A DNA stretch of 64,000 nucleotides from Microcyclospora pomicola (GCA_002786065.1 NHNY01000033.1:186001-250000), one strand, 5' to 3'; positions 1-12,558 are shown, numbered from the stretch's first letter. Numbers and translations are program-made. The notes: generated by a model not told the origin, from the sequence alone.

Positions 1-335
1 AAGAGGAGCGACCGTGGCCTGCCCGAGGGTGACGATGTCGAAGCCACGCTCGCGCGGACTGAAGTCCTGCTCGAGGAGGGTGACTTGGACGCCGCCGCAC
101 GAGAAATGAACGGCTTACAGGGCTGGGCCGGCGTGCTCAGCAAGGATTGGGTGGGTGAGTGCAGGAGAGTGTTGGAGGTTCGCCAGGCTGTCGATGTGAG
201 TATCTCCTTTCCCCTTCGCCCAGCTGATCTATATCGTCATGGCGACAACTTCTATGATGAAACCTCACTGACCTCGTGCTCTCTACCCAGGTCATCTCCA
301 TACAAGCCCGCCTACAGAGTCTGCTCGTCGAGTAG
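1..335 (+). CDS. MIC60: MICOS subunit Mic60 (mitofilin), 3' end only
   Basis: This is the C-terminal end of the inner-membrane protein Mic60/Fcj1, which builds cristae junctions within the MICOS complex. The gene enters from the left edge in frame 1. The visible residues include the C-terminal mitofilin pattern [29 protein letters not shown] and then [11 protein letters not shown], a helical block that matches the family's conserved tail. An intron runs from 196 (GTGAGT) to 290 (CTACCCAG), with a CTGAC branch site at about 268-272. The last exon, 291-335, encodes [14 protein letters not shown] and a TAG stop, so the coding parts are 1-195 and 291-335. Reading straight through the intron gives an unrelated tail, which supports splicing. 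The N-terminal presequence, membrane segment and coiled coil lie outside the window. Confidence 0.9.
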
Positions 336-1905
336 AGACCGCGCTCAGCAATCCAACTCACAGTTCGTTGCCGATCAGCTCCACCAAAATCAAACATAGA
401 TGCATCCTGTCAGCACGATCCGCCGCTTCTTGCTCTACGAGGGCCAAAACAGGATTGATCGTCTAGTATCAGTGTAGGATTATGTTAGAGAAAGCACCAC
501 CCTAGATATATTCATGTTAAGCTTGCGTTGCCTTGTCTTGTGCTGTACGTGTACGTGTCTCGGCGATGAAGACGTAGCTGCGAACATGATGGGAGATGTA
601 GAGGATAGCTTGTGAAGTATCTATCTACCTATCTCGTCTGATCTCGTAGGCTGGATTGATCATCCCTCCTCTTCTCCTGGCGCGCATCTGGGTGTATATC
701 GATCCCCTGTATCTCCCCACCTGCTCCCATGCCATGATACCCTACCCATTTCATTGGCTTCCGCGCCTTGACTATTGCTATATACCGCTCTCGTGCTCCG
801 GCCTGCCCAATGCACTTCCCAACCTATCCGCCTGGCTTCGCTTCATCCTCTACAGCAACGACGAGCGAAGGTTTACAGTGGCATGAGCCGTGACGGGAGT
901 AAGTCGAGACGCTCCTCAAAGCCTACCTGCAAGCTACGTTACATGATCCTTGAGGTCGTCCGGTCGCCTGGCATGCGAGGTGAGGTACCTACCTCCCTGT
1001 CGCAACGCGTCGTCACGCACACGTGTATATATGTCAGCTACATCCATGTCTTTCATGTCTCGTCTGCGCGCGGGGGAATGATAGGACCGCAGGCTCCGGG
1101 ACTCGAGAGAAGGCATATCCCACGCCTGCCTACCGTACGCCTCATGCATGCAAGCGACGAAGCCTCGAAGACTCGGTGAGGCACAGCAGCAGCAACTACA
1201 CCGTACACCAGTCACAATCACAGCAACGCAAAGACGCTGCTTCGTCACGGCGTCCGTGTGCTCCAATCACCAGGAGGTTGGCATCCACGCCCATCGCCCA
1301 ATCGCGACTCTCGAGGCATAGACTTTCTGTCGATGCGCGCAGCTGCCATGTTGGCATTGCCCGTACTCTATATCAATCCTGCCACCGGCCACCCGGCGGC
1401 CTACCCGCGCGAGGAGTCAAGTGCCATCGCGACTGCCGCGGCTGCTATCGATGTCCGGGCGTAGAGTTCGGAAAACAGTCCTACGACGGAGTATATATAG
1501 ATACCGTAGTGGAATGTATGTTATCGAGAGAAGCATGTTGCCGATGACCGGTCAGCCGGTGGACTGTATCTACAGTATGCCGCAGTGCAGCAGCAATAAT
1601 CGGCGGAGCGGACATACATCTCCGCTGCACCGTCAGCAGCCAGCAGGATGGGAATCCACTTTCAGGCAAACGTGTGACACCTGCTTGGCATTCGACAGGA
1701 TCGTGCACTATGCAGCGCAGCCTGCAGGGTTGTTGTCTTCCTCGTCTATCATGCGGGACTTGGCTGCCCGTTTGGGTGGTGATCAGGCAGGAACCCACAC
1801 GCAATCGATGATTTGGGCCCGAAACGTGACCAGTGGCAAGTCTGCATGCTGTACAGTACACGCTGCCTTGCCGAGGGCAGCACGATTATCGATTTGGGTT
1901 CGAGG

Positions 1906-1997
1906 GTTAGGCAGTCTTCGTTATTACCCAAGACTTCCCCAAGTCTGTCGTGTTAGGCAGTCTTCGTTATTACCCAAGACTTCCCCAAGTCTGTCGT
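1906..1997. repeat. 46-bp perfect tandem duplication with hairpin core
   Basis: Bases 1906-1951 are repeated without change at 1952-1997. Each unit contains the inverted repeat AGACTT-CCCC-AAGTCT, so each copy can form a 6-bp stem with a 4-nt loop. Two identical copies suggest a recent slippage or duplication event. No gene overlaps it. Confidence 0.9.
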
Positions 1998-4030
1998 GCT
2001 GGAGATCAAGGCTCCTACAGCCATAGTCTCTGACGCGATTATCTGCGTGGACGTGGCTGGGGTATACGAGATCGATCGTGATCGTTGCTGCGCACGCGCG
2101 TCTTGCATCTGTGCCTGAGTTCTGGCTTGTTAGCGACCTGGATCACGCGTCCGGACAGACGCAAAGAGAGCTGAATCTGGTAAAGACAGACCAGACTACC
2201 AGGGGTCCTCTGCGCGCCTAACGCAACGAGAGATGTCGAGATGGGTCGCTTAGGGGAGCAAGGGCCAGCGTGATACCATGATGTGATGGAAGCTAGCGCA
2301 GTGTGATGGTCTGCTAATATGCAGGTAATAGTTACAGGCGACGCTGCAGTCTAGCAATCCTCGACGTGAAGTCTGACATGGGTTGCCGGATGCCGAAGGT
2401 TCAGCTTCCGGTCTGTGGCGAAAAGCTTGGATGGCGACGTGCTGATGATGATGACCTCCTCCCGCATGGCGGTGTCGGAGGCGCAGTCCTCCGATTTATC
2501 GCCTAGCGCTTCTGCGTGGGTTCGATCAGCTCCGCCATTTTATCATTCTTGGCAGATCTTGTTTACAGGAAATTGTTATCCCAGATCTCTCAAATCCCAT
2601 CTTAGAGAAAAGTATTTGAGCGGAGGAGTTCCGCGGTAAGGTTCCACTTTTCGCAGATTTCGAGGTCTCACGCTGTGCAAGTCATCAGCTTATTACACTT
2701 TTGTCTGCATCACCTGGAGAGATGATGGCAGCACTACACAAGTGCTCAGCAGCGGGTATTCGTGCCTCAGCTTGAATCACAGCCAGCCCATCCAAGGTCG
2801 AAGCGCATAGACCGCGACACTTTTCAAAAACACAAAATAGGACAATGCTCGCGGCGGCCTTCCGATTGGCGTCTTCACAAATTGCAGAGCATTGGGCTTG
2901 CGATCCGCCATGTTGATGAGATGCTGCCAAGCCGTTCGGATACATGTCCACATCAGGAACTTTGCCTTACCAGAACTCATAACGTGGCAATGCTGCGAGA
3001 TGTCGCTTATCCCTTCGCTTTCGGGCTTCTGTTTAGCGTCTGTCATGTCATTGCACTTCCACAACTCTGGTGAGAGACCTGATATATAGACGTGTGGGGT
3101 TGCTGAACGGTGACATAAGCGCACATCGTCTCAGCAGGTGAAATAGGCGACGCGGATAGATAGTTACACGTTCGTCGGCGTGACCAGAATAGTCTAGGGC
3201 GACGAGATCAGTATTATTCCCAAGCGAAAGCTCGTCTACGCCGGCGGACCTAGCGGTGTGTATGGCAGCTTGCGTTCCGCTGTTATGTCCCATGCTATCG
3301 TATCCTGCGAGTAACCGACCATCCTAGACTGTGATGAGGATTGAGGTTGAAAGCAGACTTCTACTCAACTGTTGGCGGGCAACCAAAGCATATGTCGTCT
3401 GACCATTGAGCGAATGCGGTAATCGTCGCGCCACGAACTTACTGGGAGACTCCAATCACGGATACACCACGCGAGTCGGTAAGCCAGTCTAAGCGCGATG
3501 TCACAATCACAGTGATATGCAGGACATTGCATCATCCAGCGTACATACTGCATATCGTACGGTTCGTACCGATTTTGAATCGTGATCCAAACCTAGAGGG
3601 TTCAGAGCCCTGCAGCGTGCCGTGATGTCCGCCACACCGCCAGGGCGAATCCATGGTGGAGGAGGCCTGATGAGATTGAGGGCCCGAATGTGGGATGGTA
3701 GGATATTACCAAAGGATGACTTAAGTTCCAGTGCGTAGGTTGGACCCTTGTCACGGTAGGGATCTCATCCATCGTCTGGGTTATGACGTTGGCGATTTCC
3801 GCGAAGTAAGCAGTGGGATGTCTGTAGGTCATGATCATTATGGCTCTGACATCACACCATCACAAGCGGTGAACCGACTCGGCTCTTCGTCCGAGCCTTA
3901 GTGTTACAGAAGTCTCTTGCCCGACCCCAGGCAACGTGGTGACAAAGTCCAGTAGACATGATGCTGTCTGCGGTGATCCGGTGGAAGCCCTAGAAGGAGG
4001 TGATATGCCATTAGCCGGAGCACTCGGAGC

Positions 4031-4915
4031 TCATGGTAGACTATTAGTGCTTGGGGATAATAGAGCATGACTCAAGACTGCCGTCGCCCACTTCGCTCCA
4101 CGACTTGCTAGTGCTGTGCGTATCTCAGGACCCATCAGGCTGCGCGATCTCAATCGGAGGATAGGCGAAATGTGGTGGACGAGGCGTCGTCTGCCGTGAT
4201 CTAGCGCGACCACGTTTTCGCCACGTGCACCTATCCGCAACACGGCCCCGAAAGACATCATCCTTCGAGCTTCCATGGTAAACCAGACCCTTATCTGCCC
4301 AGGATATACGCACATAGACTTTGGATCCTGTTGCAAGGGGCCGCGCCACCATCATTGTTTCGAGGTCGTCCGCCGAGAAGGCTGATCTCGCAGCTTCGTA
4401 CGCTTCAGCCAGCCCGGCCTTCACCGATGCCACCGCTGGGATGGACCAGAGCTGTGGCGGCAGGTTGTGCTGACGTGCACGGTTTAGTGTGGTGGTCCGC
4501 CAGTTCTTTACCACCATCATTGGTTCGGTCGTATCACTCAGAGACGGAGGAAAAGAAACGAGGGTTCCACGTCCGTACAACCACGTTGCACTCCAACCAA
4601 CTACTAGTGTGCGGGCTTCATACCGCAAGAAGGTTTCCCTGATGAAACACGTCACGATGTGGCTGCCACGTCGACCAGCACGGCATCATCCTTGGGTCCA
4701 GCCTGCTTGTTGATGTCACGGAAGAAGAACAGCGTGGTCATGCGGCGCGATAGCAACAACAGACTGCCTACAACATACCACGTACGGTCAACAAAGACAT
4801 CCCCACGCCGGTCGTTGGACACGATCCGCATGCATACAGTACAGCGTGCGTTGTCACCAAGTCGCGATTTTGGCTTTGGGCGATCGGCTCGAGCAGTGTG
4901 CAGTAGGCTAAGCAC
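4031..4915 (-). pseudogene. Possible decayed gene of unknown family
   Basis: On the minus strand, 4915-4652 and 4655-4125 form consecutive, overlapping open frames in different registers, and a third (4336-4031) overlaps the second. Their compositions look protein-like: a hydrophobic stretch (YVVGSLLLLSRRMTTLFFF) is followed by a hydrophilic, alanine-rich one. I recognise no domain. No clear start codon with good context and no consensus donor/acceptor pair joins the frames. The stretch could be the remains of a gene, a gene with introns I cannot resolve, or chance open frame in moderately GC-rich DNA. A further minus-strand frame at 3293-3048 faintly recalls an ankyrin repeat, but the match is too weak to call. 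Confidence 0.2.
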
Positions 4916-7151
4916 TAACCTAGCTCATCACACCAACGGACGATCGCGCCCTAAGCTCTTGAGTGATGCCACCGACGTTACGGAGTCGAACCAGTCCGAA
5001 GCATAACATGCTCGGCAGTGCGTCCGCGTCCCACTAACATCTTACGTGCTTCGAGTCGGCGAGCCGGCGCGCAGGCGCTGTGATCGGTGGTGACCAACGG
5101 CCGGCGCCGGATCCTTGGGCTGGGTACAGCCTGCATGCATGCATGGTGGGTTGCATCGATTGCATGCATCTGCGTTGTTAGCGGCATGAAGGAACAAGTA
5201 AAAGGGTGAGGCCGCAGCCAATGGTGGAAAAGAGAAATCCGCTCAGGGCTGCAATGTGCTGGCAGGTAAGCAGACCGACCCCATCGTCTGCGTGCGACGA
5301 ACATGGGCCCCAGCAGAAAATGGCATAAACCAGCACATGATCGTGCATTGATGCCGGCCGAGGCGAGGTCGCATAGTCCCATGCAACGCTAGGCCTCGAG
5401 GTGGCGTGGGATTACGACTTCGGTTTGGTCCTGGCCTCCTCGAGTCCTCTTCCAGAGCATGATTGATCTGGGGAGTGCTGTGTAACGTCCACAACGGGAG
5501 TTGCCGTCAGCTTGGGATTTCGTCTTTAGAGTTGTGACTCGTGAGGTCCATCCCCCGGCATCGACCCCGGCTTGGTCAGATCCCCGGCAGCAGAGGTGAG
5601 CGTCCATTGCGGATTGGATGACATGGCGATCTGCGCCCTTGCTTTTTCAGCACCTCGCTCTGAACCTTGATGCCCAACGTTGCCCAGCTTGGTCGTGGGC
5701 TGGCTTGAAGCGGTGTCCGGGCGTGTCGCATTGTGAGACGTGTCGCTGGCTGCGCTTCGACAGCGTGGCGGCTCGTAGCCACGCGTAGCATTCATGACCG
5801 TGGTGCAGCTCACCGATAGCGGCAGTTGTGGTACAGGACATCGTCTGGGAATGACCGCAGGCGCGGGAAGGGCGCCCGACGGGGCAACACTGATGACATG
5901 CACTTCGGCACATCGCCAGGACCAACTTCGCAGGGCTTACTGAACTCTAAACCTGGGTTCATATCGAGCGGTCCTTCGGGAGAGCTGCGGAAGCCGGCAA
6001 TTCTTTGGCTCTCAGACGAACTTTTCTTGGCCAAGCACATCATATGTGTATGCATGGTGCAGGAATAGCTGTGCAGCACACCACTAGCAATGCATCTTTC
6101 CTTGGTCGGCTACGAGTGGACCTGACAAGACTTGTCCTCGTCGCCGCCACGGAGTGTACCTGAGTCGGTGCCACGGAATGCAACGCCCATCTGGCAATGT
6201 CGCGGTACTGCAGTACCCCGTCGAGCAGGACCAGCATCTCGAGATCTCGGTCCAAATTCTCCGCGGCCCCTGAAAAGACCGAGCGTGAACAGAGCGCCGT
6301 TGTGCAGTCCATACGATGCAGACCGGAAGTGTCTCCAGGATCCATCGTGGCCTTCTTCCAAGGCCGCTCGACAACGGACGCCGCAGCCAGAGACTAGTGT
6401 CAATAAGCCTGGACAAACTCCATCCAGCACTGATCCCACCGGCGAAACCATAACCACATGCCATCATGTCATCCCACCGCCCGCATCCCGCGAAACTCAT
6501 GGTGAAGAGCATGGGCGCCACAAACATCCTGGTCACCTCATCTTCTTTCCTAGTCCCCGACTTGCTGTGCGCGATGATGCATGTAGCAGCACTAGATCGC
6601 TCCGGCAGGGACCTCTTGCGTGCATCGATTCACCGCTATAACTATATCATCACTGGCCACGCTTTAGCGTCCACTCGTCAACGTCCAATGCCTTTCGCTG
6701 CCTTCATAGGTCCAACCTGATATCCCAGACACTACTCTCAGCTGCAATCTGCAACCACCCAGTGCGCTCGTCCATCAAAGAGGCGACGAGACTTCCTGAC
6801 CACTTTCCTGTTGACACGTCTGCCTTCTGGATGTTGCAATAACATTCGTACATCTGCGGTCTCGAGCTGCATCGCCTCGTTTTCGCCACCTCTCTATATA
6901 GCCTTCTCAGGACGTCTCGGCGTCCTGCCTCATCCGCCACCGTGGCTGCCACGGACATCCACCGGTCTTTCGGGCATCATCGCGATTCATTCCAGCACAG
7001 TCATCCACCAGGACTGAGATTCCCGCACTACGACTCGCTTTTTCAATCGCGGACGCCGAGCAGTTGGCTCACCCTTCAGTCACATCCCTCACGTCCATGT
7101 CCCAGTCCACGGAGTCAAGTGGGTGACTGTGAGGCACCTCATCCAGGTTAC

Positions 7152-8843
7152 ATGTCCGATCGATCGCACGAACCACGTCCGTCGCAATCGACACCAGACC
7201 AAAGTGAACGATTGACTCCGACGTTGAACCGTGCGAGTGCCAGTGAGCAGCATGCACCACGATCAGTCGGTTCTGCTGGAGCGTTTCCACCGCAGCCGCC
7301 TCGCCAACCTAGCTCTGGCCATCAATTCGAGCTTCCTCCGATCCCGCAAATCTCGGGCACCTCTTCAAGCAATGTCGGCGCATCCAGCTCACGCCTGGCG
7401 AGTGTGTCCTCCATCTTGAACCTGCCGGAAGATGACGAGGGACAGCATGGACGAAGGCGTAAGATCTCCGAGCTGCAATCACCCACCAGCTCTACCGCGG
7501 TACCTCCGCTATACCAGAACGTCCGACGAAGCTCGCCTCAGCTGATGCCAGGTCCGCTGCCTGATCCACCGCCTCGACGAATTCTGACGCCTCGATCACC
7601 ATCCTTACATCGGGCCGCCAGCACAAGCTCACTGAAGCAGAATGTACCGGGTACCATAGACGCGCATCGATCACCGTTTCTAGGGTCGCCGAGCATGAGC
7701 ACTGCGACAGCTGAACCTGGGACGTCTGGCGTTCCACCGTTGCCAAATTTCCCGCCAGTCATGCGCGCCACACCTGGCAATCCGGGCCCTGCAGCCTTCC
7801 CTGATAGTATGCAGCGAACCAGCTCTGTTAAGACTTATGACACTGAGCAAACATCTGCCAGTATGAGTCCAGAGCCGTCATACTTCCGGTACAGCCACGC
7901 CGAACGGCCATCCCCAGATGCACAATACTCGTCTGGCCCAGCGTATTCCACAGCACCTGCCACCTCCCTTGGTGGCTCTCCCATCGGGCATGATCGTGCA
8001 AGGCCCGCAGGGATCCCAATCTCGTCATCAGGTGGTCCCAATGTGTACCAGATGATGACTTTGGAGACCACATCTGGAACTGTACAACTCCCAGTCGATG
8101 TACAGGCCGCTTCGCGCGTCGCCGACGAGAAGAGGCGACGGAATGCTGGCGCGAGTGCACGGTTTCGGCAACGGAGGAAGGAGAAGGAAAAGGAGGCTTC
8201 CACCACAATTTCTCGTCTGGAGCAGCAGCTAAAAGATGCCGCCGAAGACCTTGAATTCTACCGACGCGAACGAGATCACCTCGCGAACATGCTATTGCAA
8301 ACCCCGGCTGGAGACCGCCATTTCCCACGACCGCAATCCCCAAGAGTCCGTCGGCCATCGTTGAACTATGGAGGTTCTGGCTCCGGGTACGAGATGGACG
8401 ATGAGCCCCCGAGCCCGGATGAATTCCGGAATGTGAGGAGAAGGACCTCCACCATGTCCATTCCTCCGCCGCCACCGCGCAATAACCCCCCGTCAGCAGC
8501 ACCTGGACCAACCACCTCATATCCCAACGTGTACGCGCCTCCGTATGGTGGGATGCCTGGACTACAGCAACACCCTCACCAGCAACCGTCTCATGTCGGG
8601 AGACACTCACCTCCGATGCCGCGGCGATCGACGCTCGATCTTCCGCCACAGCCAAGTAGTCTTCCCGGAACCCAGCAGCCGCAGCACCCATATCAGCATC
8701 ATCAGCCACTGCCAGGACCTCAAGGACCATCTCGCACACCGCAGGTCATGCAAGCTGCACCACAGACTGGTCCGTGGAATCCATATGCGGCCGACCGAGG
8801 AGCGAGACATCCATCCGGATCTCATCATGAGGGCCGGCAATGA
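7152..8843 (+). CDS. bZIP transcription factor
   Basis: Predicted nuclear DNA-binding protein of 563 residues. The basic region, about residues 320-345, reads RRRNAGASARFRQRR and fits the bZIP signature N-x2-A-S-x2-F-R. A short leucine zipper (about 350-385; ISRLEQQLKDAAEDLEFY) follows. The stretch just before it (TSGTVQLPVDVQAASRVADE) is typical of one group of mould bZIP proteins. The rest is long, Pro/Ser/Gln-rich and probably disordered, as expected for activation regions. I chose the ATG at 7152; the open frame continues upstream to about 6942 but has no other ATG. No intron is needed. Targets cannot be read from the sequence. It stands alone, flanked by long non-coding DNA on both sides. 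Confidence 0.85.
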   Translation: MSDRSHEPRPSQSTPDQSERLTPTLNRASASEQHAPRSVGSAGAFPPQPPRQPSSGHQFELPPIPQISGTSSSNVGASSSRLASVSSILNLPEDDEGQHGRRRKISELQSPTSSTAVPPLYQNVRRSSPQLMPGPLPDPPPRRILTPRSPSLHRAASTSSLKQNVPGTIDAHRSPFLGSPSMSTATAEPGTSGVPPLPNFPPVMRATPGNPGPAAFPDSMQRTSSVKTYDTEQTSASMSPEPSYFRYSHAERPSPDAQYSSGPAYSTAPATSLGGSPIGHDRARPAGIPISSSGGPNVYQMMTLETTSGTVQLPVDVQAASRVADEKRRRNAGASARFRQRRKEKEKEASTTISRLEQQLKDAAEDLEFYRRERDHLANMLLQTPAGDRHFPRPQSPRVRRPSLNYGGSGSGYEMDDEPPSPDEFRNVRRRTSTMSIPPPPPRNNPPSAAPGPTTSYPNVYAPPYGGMPGLQQHPHQQPSHVGRHSPPMPRRSTLDLPPQPSSLPGTQQPQHPYQHHQPLPGPQGPSRTPQVMQAAPQTGPWNPYAADRGARHPSGSHHEGRQ

Positions 8844-11603
8844 GCATCCGACTCGTTGTGAGCGACACCAATACATTAGATGGATCCATACGTCAGAAGG
8901 TCTCAGACCGATGCAAACTACCGACGGCTTCACCCTGGTACGGAAATTTGTACATCAGCATGCTTGTTGTTTCATTGCGTGTTATCAAAGATACCCCAGC
9001 AAGCTTCACACCCTTGTCTCCGCGAGCGTCATCCTATTTAGAACTCCCCACCGATCTCACGATCGATAGTCTGCTAGCATTTGATAAATCACTTTTCGTC
9101 CGTTCGTTCTCCACTCGATGTCCGCGAAAAAAAATGGCTCCTACCAGAGTCGAGTCTTGCATCCGACGCGATGGACGTCCACTGTGCTACTGTACCATGC
9201 TGTGTCACGCTCGAGTCCCCGGGCCTCAACGCTACCATCGAGACTTCCGGGGCCACGAACGCTGGATCACCACACCAGATCCGAAGCCGCGCTGCCCTCC
9301 CCCTTGCAGGCGCTGCCAATGCCATACACGAGCGGCTCGACTGAGCGGTCAACAGACCGACCAACAGACACAGGATGATAGGATGATAGGACGAGGGCTC
9401 GGTTGGCTCCTCGGCCGAAGTATCTGCCTGCCCTCACCTCACCCACCTCCAACGGCGGCTAAGGAGCAATAGCGGCAGTCCTTCCCATTGGGTCCAAGCG
9501 CTCTTCCCGGGCTTGCGTCTGTCGTCTACGCGAATCTGCCCCGACGATAATCATAATTCATCCCAGGCTTCTGATCGTGTAGGGAGTAGTGGTGTGATGT
9601 TATTGCTCATCTCAATCGTTACAGTCCCAGGTTCGAGGCATGGCAGCAGACTTGCCGATCGAACTGCCGACGCTTATCGCCACTTTTCGTCTTCTCCACG
9701 CAAGAATTACGCAACCCTTCCAATGCTAGACTCGTGTTGCGGGAGTGAACACCTCAGGCATGCCGTCGCTTACAGACCGACCGCACGCGCTTGATCGGAC
9801 AGAGTGGGACTGTGATTAGACGAGGTATACTGTACTGTGCTTTCGTCAACGGGACTGCGCAGTCGCTTGATGGCGGCGACCACCTCCTGTCCTCTCATCA
9901 CTCCCTCCCCGGACTGACTTCTCAAGAGACATGGATCTCCTCGGCCTCCGTCGATATCGTCCTTCGCTAGTCCGCGTCCCAGCGTTTCCGCGCGGCCGGG
10001 TCGGCGTGCCTGGTCCGCCGACGTGCGAATTGGATCTCAACCGGCAGCCGACCTGACAGCTTGCTTCCCTTGGCCCCGATCACATTATTCCACCAGAACG
10101 GAGATTGGTGTATGCATTGTCGTTGTATGTTTCGTGAGCGCGTGGCTCCGGGAGTCTGCATCGAACGGCAAGCATCCCTATAGGTTCATCACCGACCGTT
10201 CAGCTTCGGCGCATCCGATCGCGGTCACATGATCGACGGCAGATGCACATCTCCGAGTTCCTGGGAAGAAGTTTGACTTGCGCCTCTTCATGTCGCTGTG
10301 GCCCTCAGCCCTGCCACGAAGATTCTCATTCCCTCCGGCGTGCATCATCTGCTTCGATCCGGCTGCTGATAACTGAACTCTAGTTGCGCGCTCCAGAATG
10401 GGACTCTCCGTTCGTACCTTATTCTGCTTCTCGCTCGCTTCCATTATTGCTTCGACTGGGTTTTTCCCCGGTACGCTATCGATGCTGCCAGCCTGCTGGG
10501 TCCGGCCCTATGCCACCACACTACCACATGTTCGTCCGCGCCGACGTAATGCAATGATAGCGCCGGCCTCGCGGTCACGACAGCCTCGCAACGAACGTTG
10601 GGTGACGACTCGACTACTGACCACTAGTCGCCTGCAGCACGTTGAGCAGCACTGAACCGCGGGTGCGCGGATTGCGTGTTGCGTCCTCGGACGATGCTCC
10701 GAGACCCGCGCGCGGAAGGTCCTGTCGAGCGCCGACGGCCGCGAGGAATCTGGTCATCGGTAAGCCTGGCGTCTGGGAATAGTGACCTACGAGGCGATGA
10801 GCGATCCCCGAGCGGGTTTGTCCCCGGTGATCTATCGGGGCTCGGAGGTCGCCTGAGAACAATCAAGCGCGCTCGTATACTAGCGTCTGGCATGGAAAAG
10901 CTCCCAGCATGACGAGTGAGGCTACGGAAACATCGGCTTCCGTGGCCGCCTGAGCCGTATTGCCGGCCACGCGCACGGCAGCAATTCCGACCGTGAACCA
11001 GCGAATGGATTGAGATTGCGTAGCTATGCTGTCATGTGCTTCGATGCTGGCGATGAGCATAGAACATGCCATGGCGTATGTTGGAACGGGTATGGTAAGA
11101 ACGGCATGTTAGCAAGACACATACTGGACATTGAAGTTGCTTGGGTGTCTCAAGCAGCTGTCTAGTCATGGCGGATGTTTACGCATATGTCACGGCCGGA
11201 CGTACTACAAAACGCGGTCCAGTGAGTATCTAGGCCGTATTGTTCACGATAGGAGAGGTGCAAGGTAGTATGGTGGTGTGGTGAGTTCATCATTCGTGTC
11301 GGACCAAGGTACTTTGACAGGTACTTCAATAGTGCAGACAACCTGAACTCCTGGAAATGCCAAATGGTGCGTCGACCGGATCCTCCAACTCCAACTCCAA
11401 CCTGCGAAACTGCACAGCAGCAAGCATTGCGGAGGGTCGTAAATTCCATTCCGTCCAAGACAGTATTCAACTGCCATGCCCTTCCTCGGGAATCCTATCC
11501 CTCACTCTCAGTCGACGCATTGGACTTGATTCCTCCAACTTTCCTTCCTCCGTTCATTGATCCAAGCTGACAGCGCATTGTGGTAGCGTCTGTCGCCTCT
11601 AGA
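8844..11603. other. Intergenic, no supported gene
   Basis: No open frame is convincing. An ATG at 10398 starts a short hydrophobic, signal-peptide-like frame (MGLSVRTLFCFSLASIIAS), but it has no clear continuation. A minus-strand frame at 10444-10178 overlaps the same DNA. There are small direct repeats around 9355-9395 (GACCGACCAACAGAC, GATGATAGGATGATAGG). Confidence 0.4.
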
Positions 11604-12558
11604 TCATACACTTTTCGAGAAGGCAGGGAGAAAGTCGCCGATCTCCTGCGTCTTCGCGATGCGAGATGGTGCCACCGGGATCTTGTAAGTGGTGACCATA
11701 TCATCTGGATAGGCCCACCCGGTGGCTCGCTCATTGGGATAGAGCAGCTTGTCCGATCGAAGATAGCCAGCGGTATCGCTGTGGAGCATGTTCCAGGACA
11801 TGGCCTTGATGGTTTCGACTTCAGCTTGTTTGATGTACTGGAAGCCGGCCGTGATGAAGTGGAGTTTGCAGTTGGGCGTGTGCGCCATGGACTCCGCCAC
11901 TGCCTTGACGACCCAGCGGTCGTCGACCTCCAGATGCTACACTGCATGTCAGCGCGAAGCTCGTAAAAATGTACAAGTGCGATCCTCAACAAACCTTGGA
12001 CGAGTGGCACCAAGCGCCGGCTTCATCCATGCCCGGCAGGATGGCAATGTCGAGAAAGTTCAGCTCGAGGCTCTTCAACAGCGCCAAGCATTTAGCCCAG
12101 ACATGCATGTCGCGCGGCAGTCTCAACAACGGCGCCGACTGCGCAGTCGCGAAGAGAAGCAGGAGCTCTGGGGCGGTCAGTGCCAGCCCAAGCTTGCGGA
12201 TGGACCGTCTGTTGTCTTCGCCGATCGTGCGCAACCACGTCAAGAGCGCTTCGCCGGCGTACTGCGGCCGGGCGGCGTTGGCGTACATCTCGTCGCGCTG
12301 GCTCACAAAGCTGAAGTAGGAGGTGCTGTAGGACCAGCGCAGGATGGAGCTGCTGATCGCCGCGCTGGTCCGCGCGATGGGCAGCGCCGGTGCGAATCCA
12401 AGGTGGCCTCCTGGAATCTCGACGCGATGTTCAGGGGCGTCGACAGCGCCCGCCGTGGCCGCGGCTGAAGCCTGGGCGATGTCCAGGAGGACTTCGATTG
12501 GCAGCGTCTGCAGACTCGGGCGTGCGACCGCGTTGTGTTCAGCTGCCGTGGCTGCCAT
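11604..12558 (-). CDS. F-box-like hypothetical protein
   Basis: Two-exon gene of 298 residues. Exon 1 is 12558-11995 and exon 2 is 11936-11604. The 58-nt intron starts GTTTGT and ends GTGTAG, with phase 0 on both sides (…CHSSK then HLEVDD…). Residues 16-35 (LQTLPIEVLLDIAQAS) match the start of an F-box, which usually recruits a target to an SCF ubiquitin ligase through Skp1. Downstream (AGEALLTWLRTIGEDNRRSIRKL, then hydrophobic Leu-rich segments) there is no recognisable substrate-binding repeat. Such proteins are common in mould genomes as poorly conserved families, so the F-box assignment is likely and the rest unknown. The ATG at 12558 is the first in frame. Confidence 0.75.

Larger units (their letters stand above)
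336..7151. other. 6.8-kb stretch without a convincing intact gene
   Basis: No open frame here has a good start, plausible composition and splice sites together. It holds a 46-bp tandem duplication (1906-1997), a cluster of TGCATGCA words (about 5131-5170), and minus-strand frames between about 2700 and 4915 that look partly protein-like. The last few hundred bases are the upstream region of the bZIP gene, with a TATATA-like word at 6895-6900. Base composition is like that of the neighbouring intergenic DNA. I see no strongly AT-rich, RIP-like block. Confidence 0.5.

Noticed and set aside
3048-3293. Ankyrin-like wording in a minus-strand frame
   Set aside because: Only one partial, low-similarity repeat; could be chance. 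Left as a hint within the relic note.
4975-5005. TCGAACC word resembling a reversed tRNA T-arm
   Set aside because: Flanks do not form a T stem, acceptor stem or anticodon arm.
6132-6641. 169-codon plus-strand frame
   Set aside because: Hydrophilic and superficially natural, but contains no ATG and no acceptor that would link it to an upstream exon.
7828-8739. 303-codon minus-strand frame opposite the bZIP gene
   Set aside because: The plus strand encodes a recognisable bZIP domain; the minus frame has no domain and arises from codon bias.
10398-10655. Signal-peptide-like frame MGLSVRTLFCFSLASII
   Set aside because: The hydrophobic start is not followed by a coherent mature protein, and the opposite strand has an equally plausible frame.
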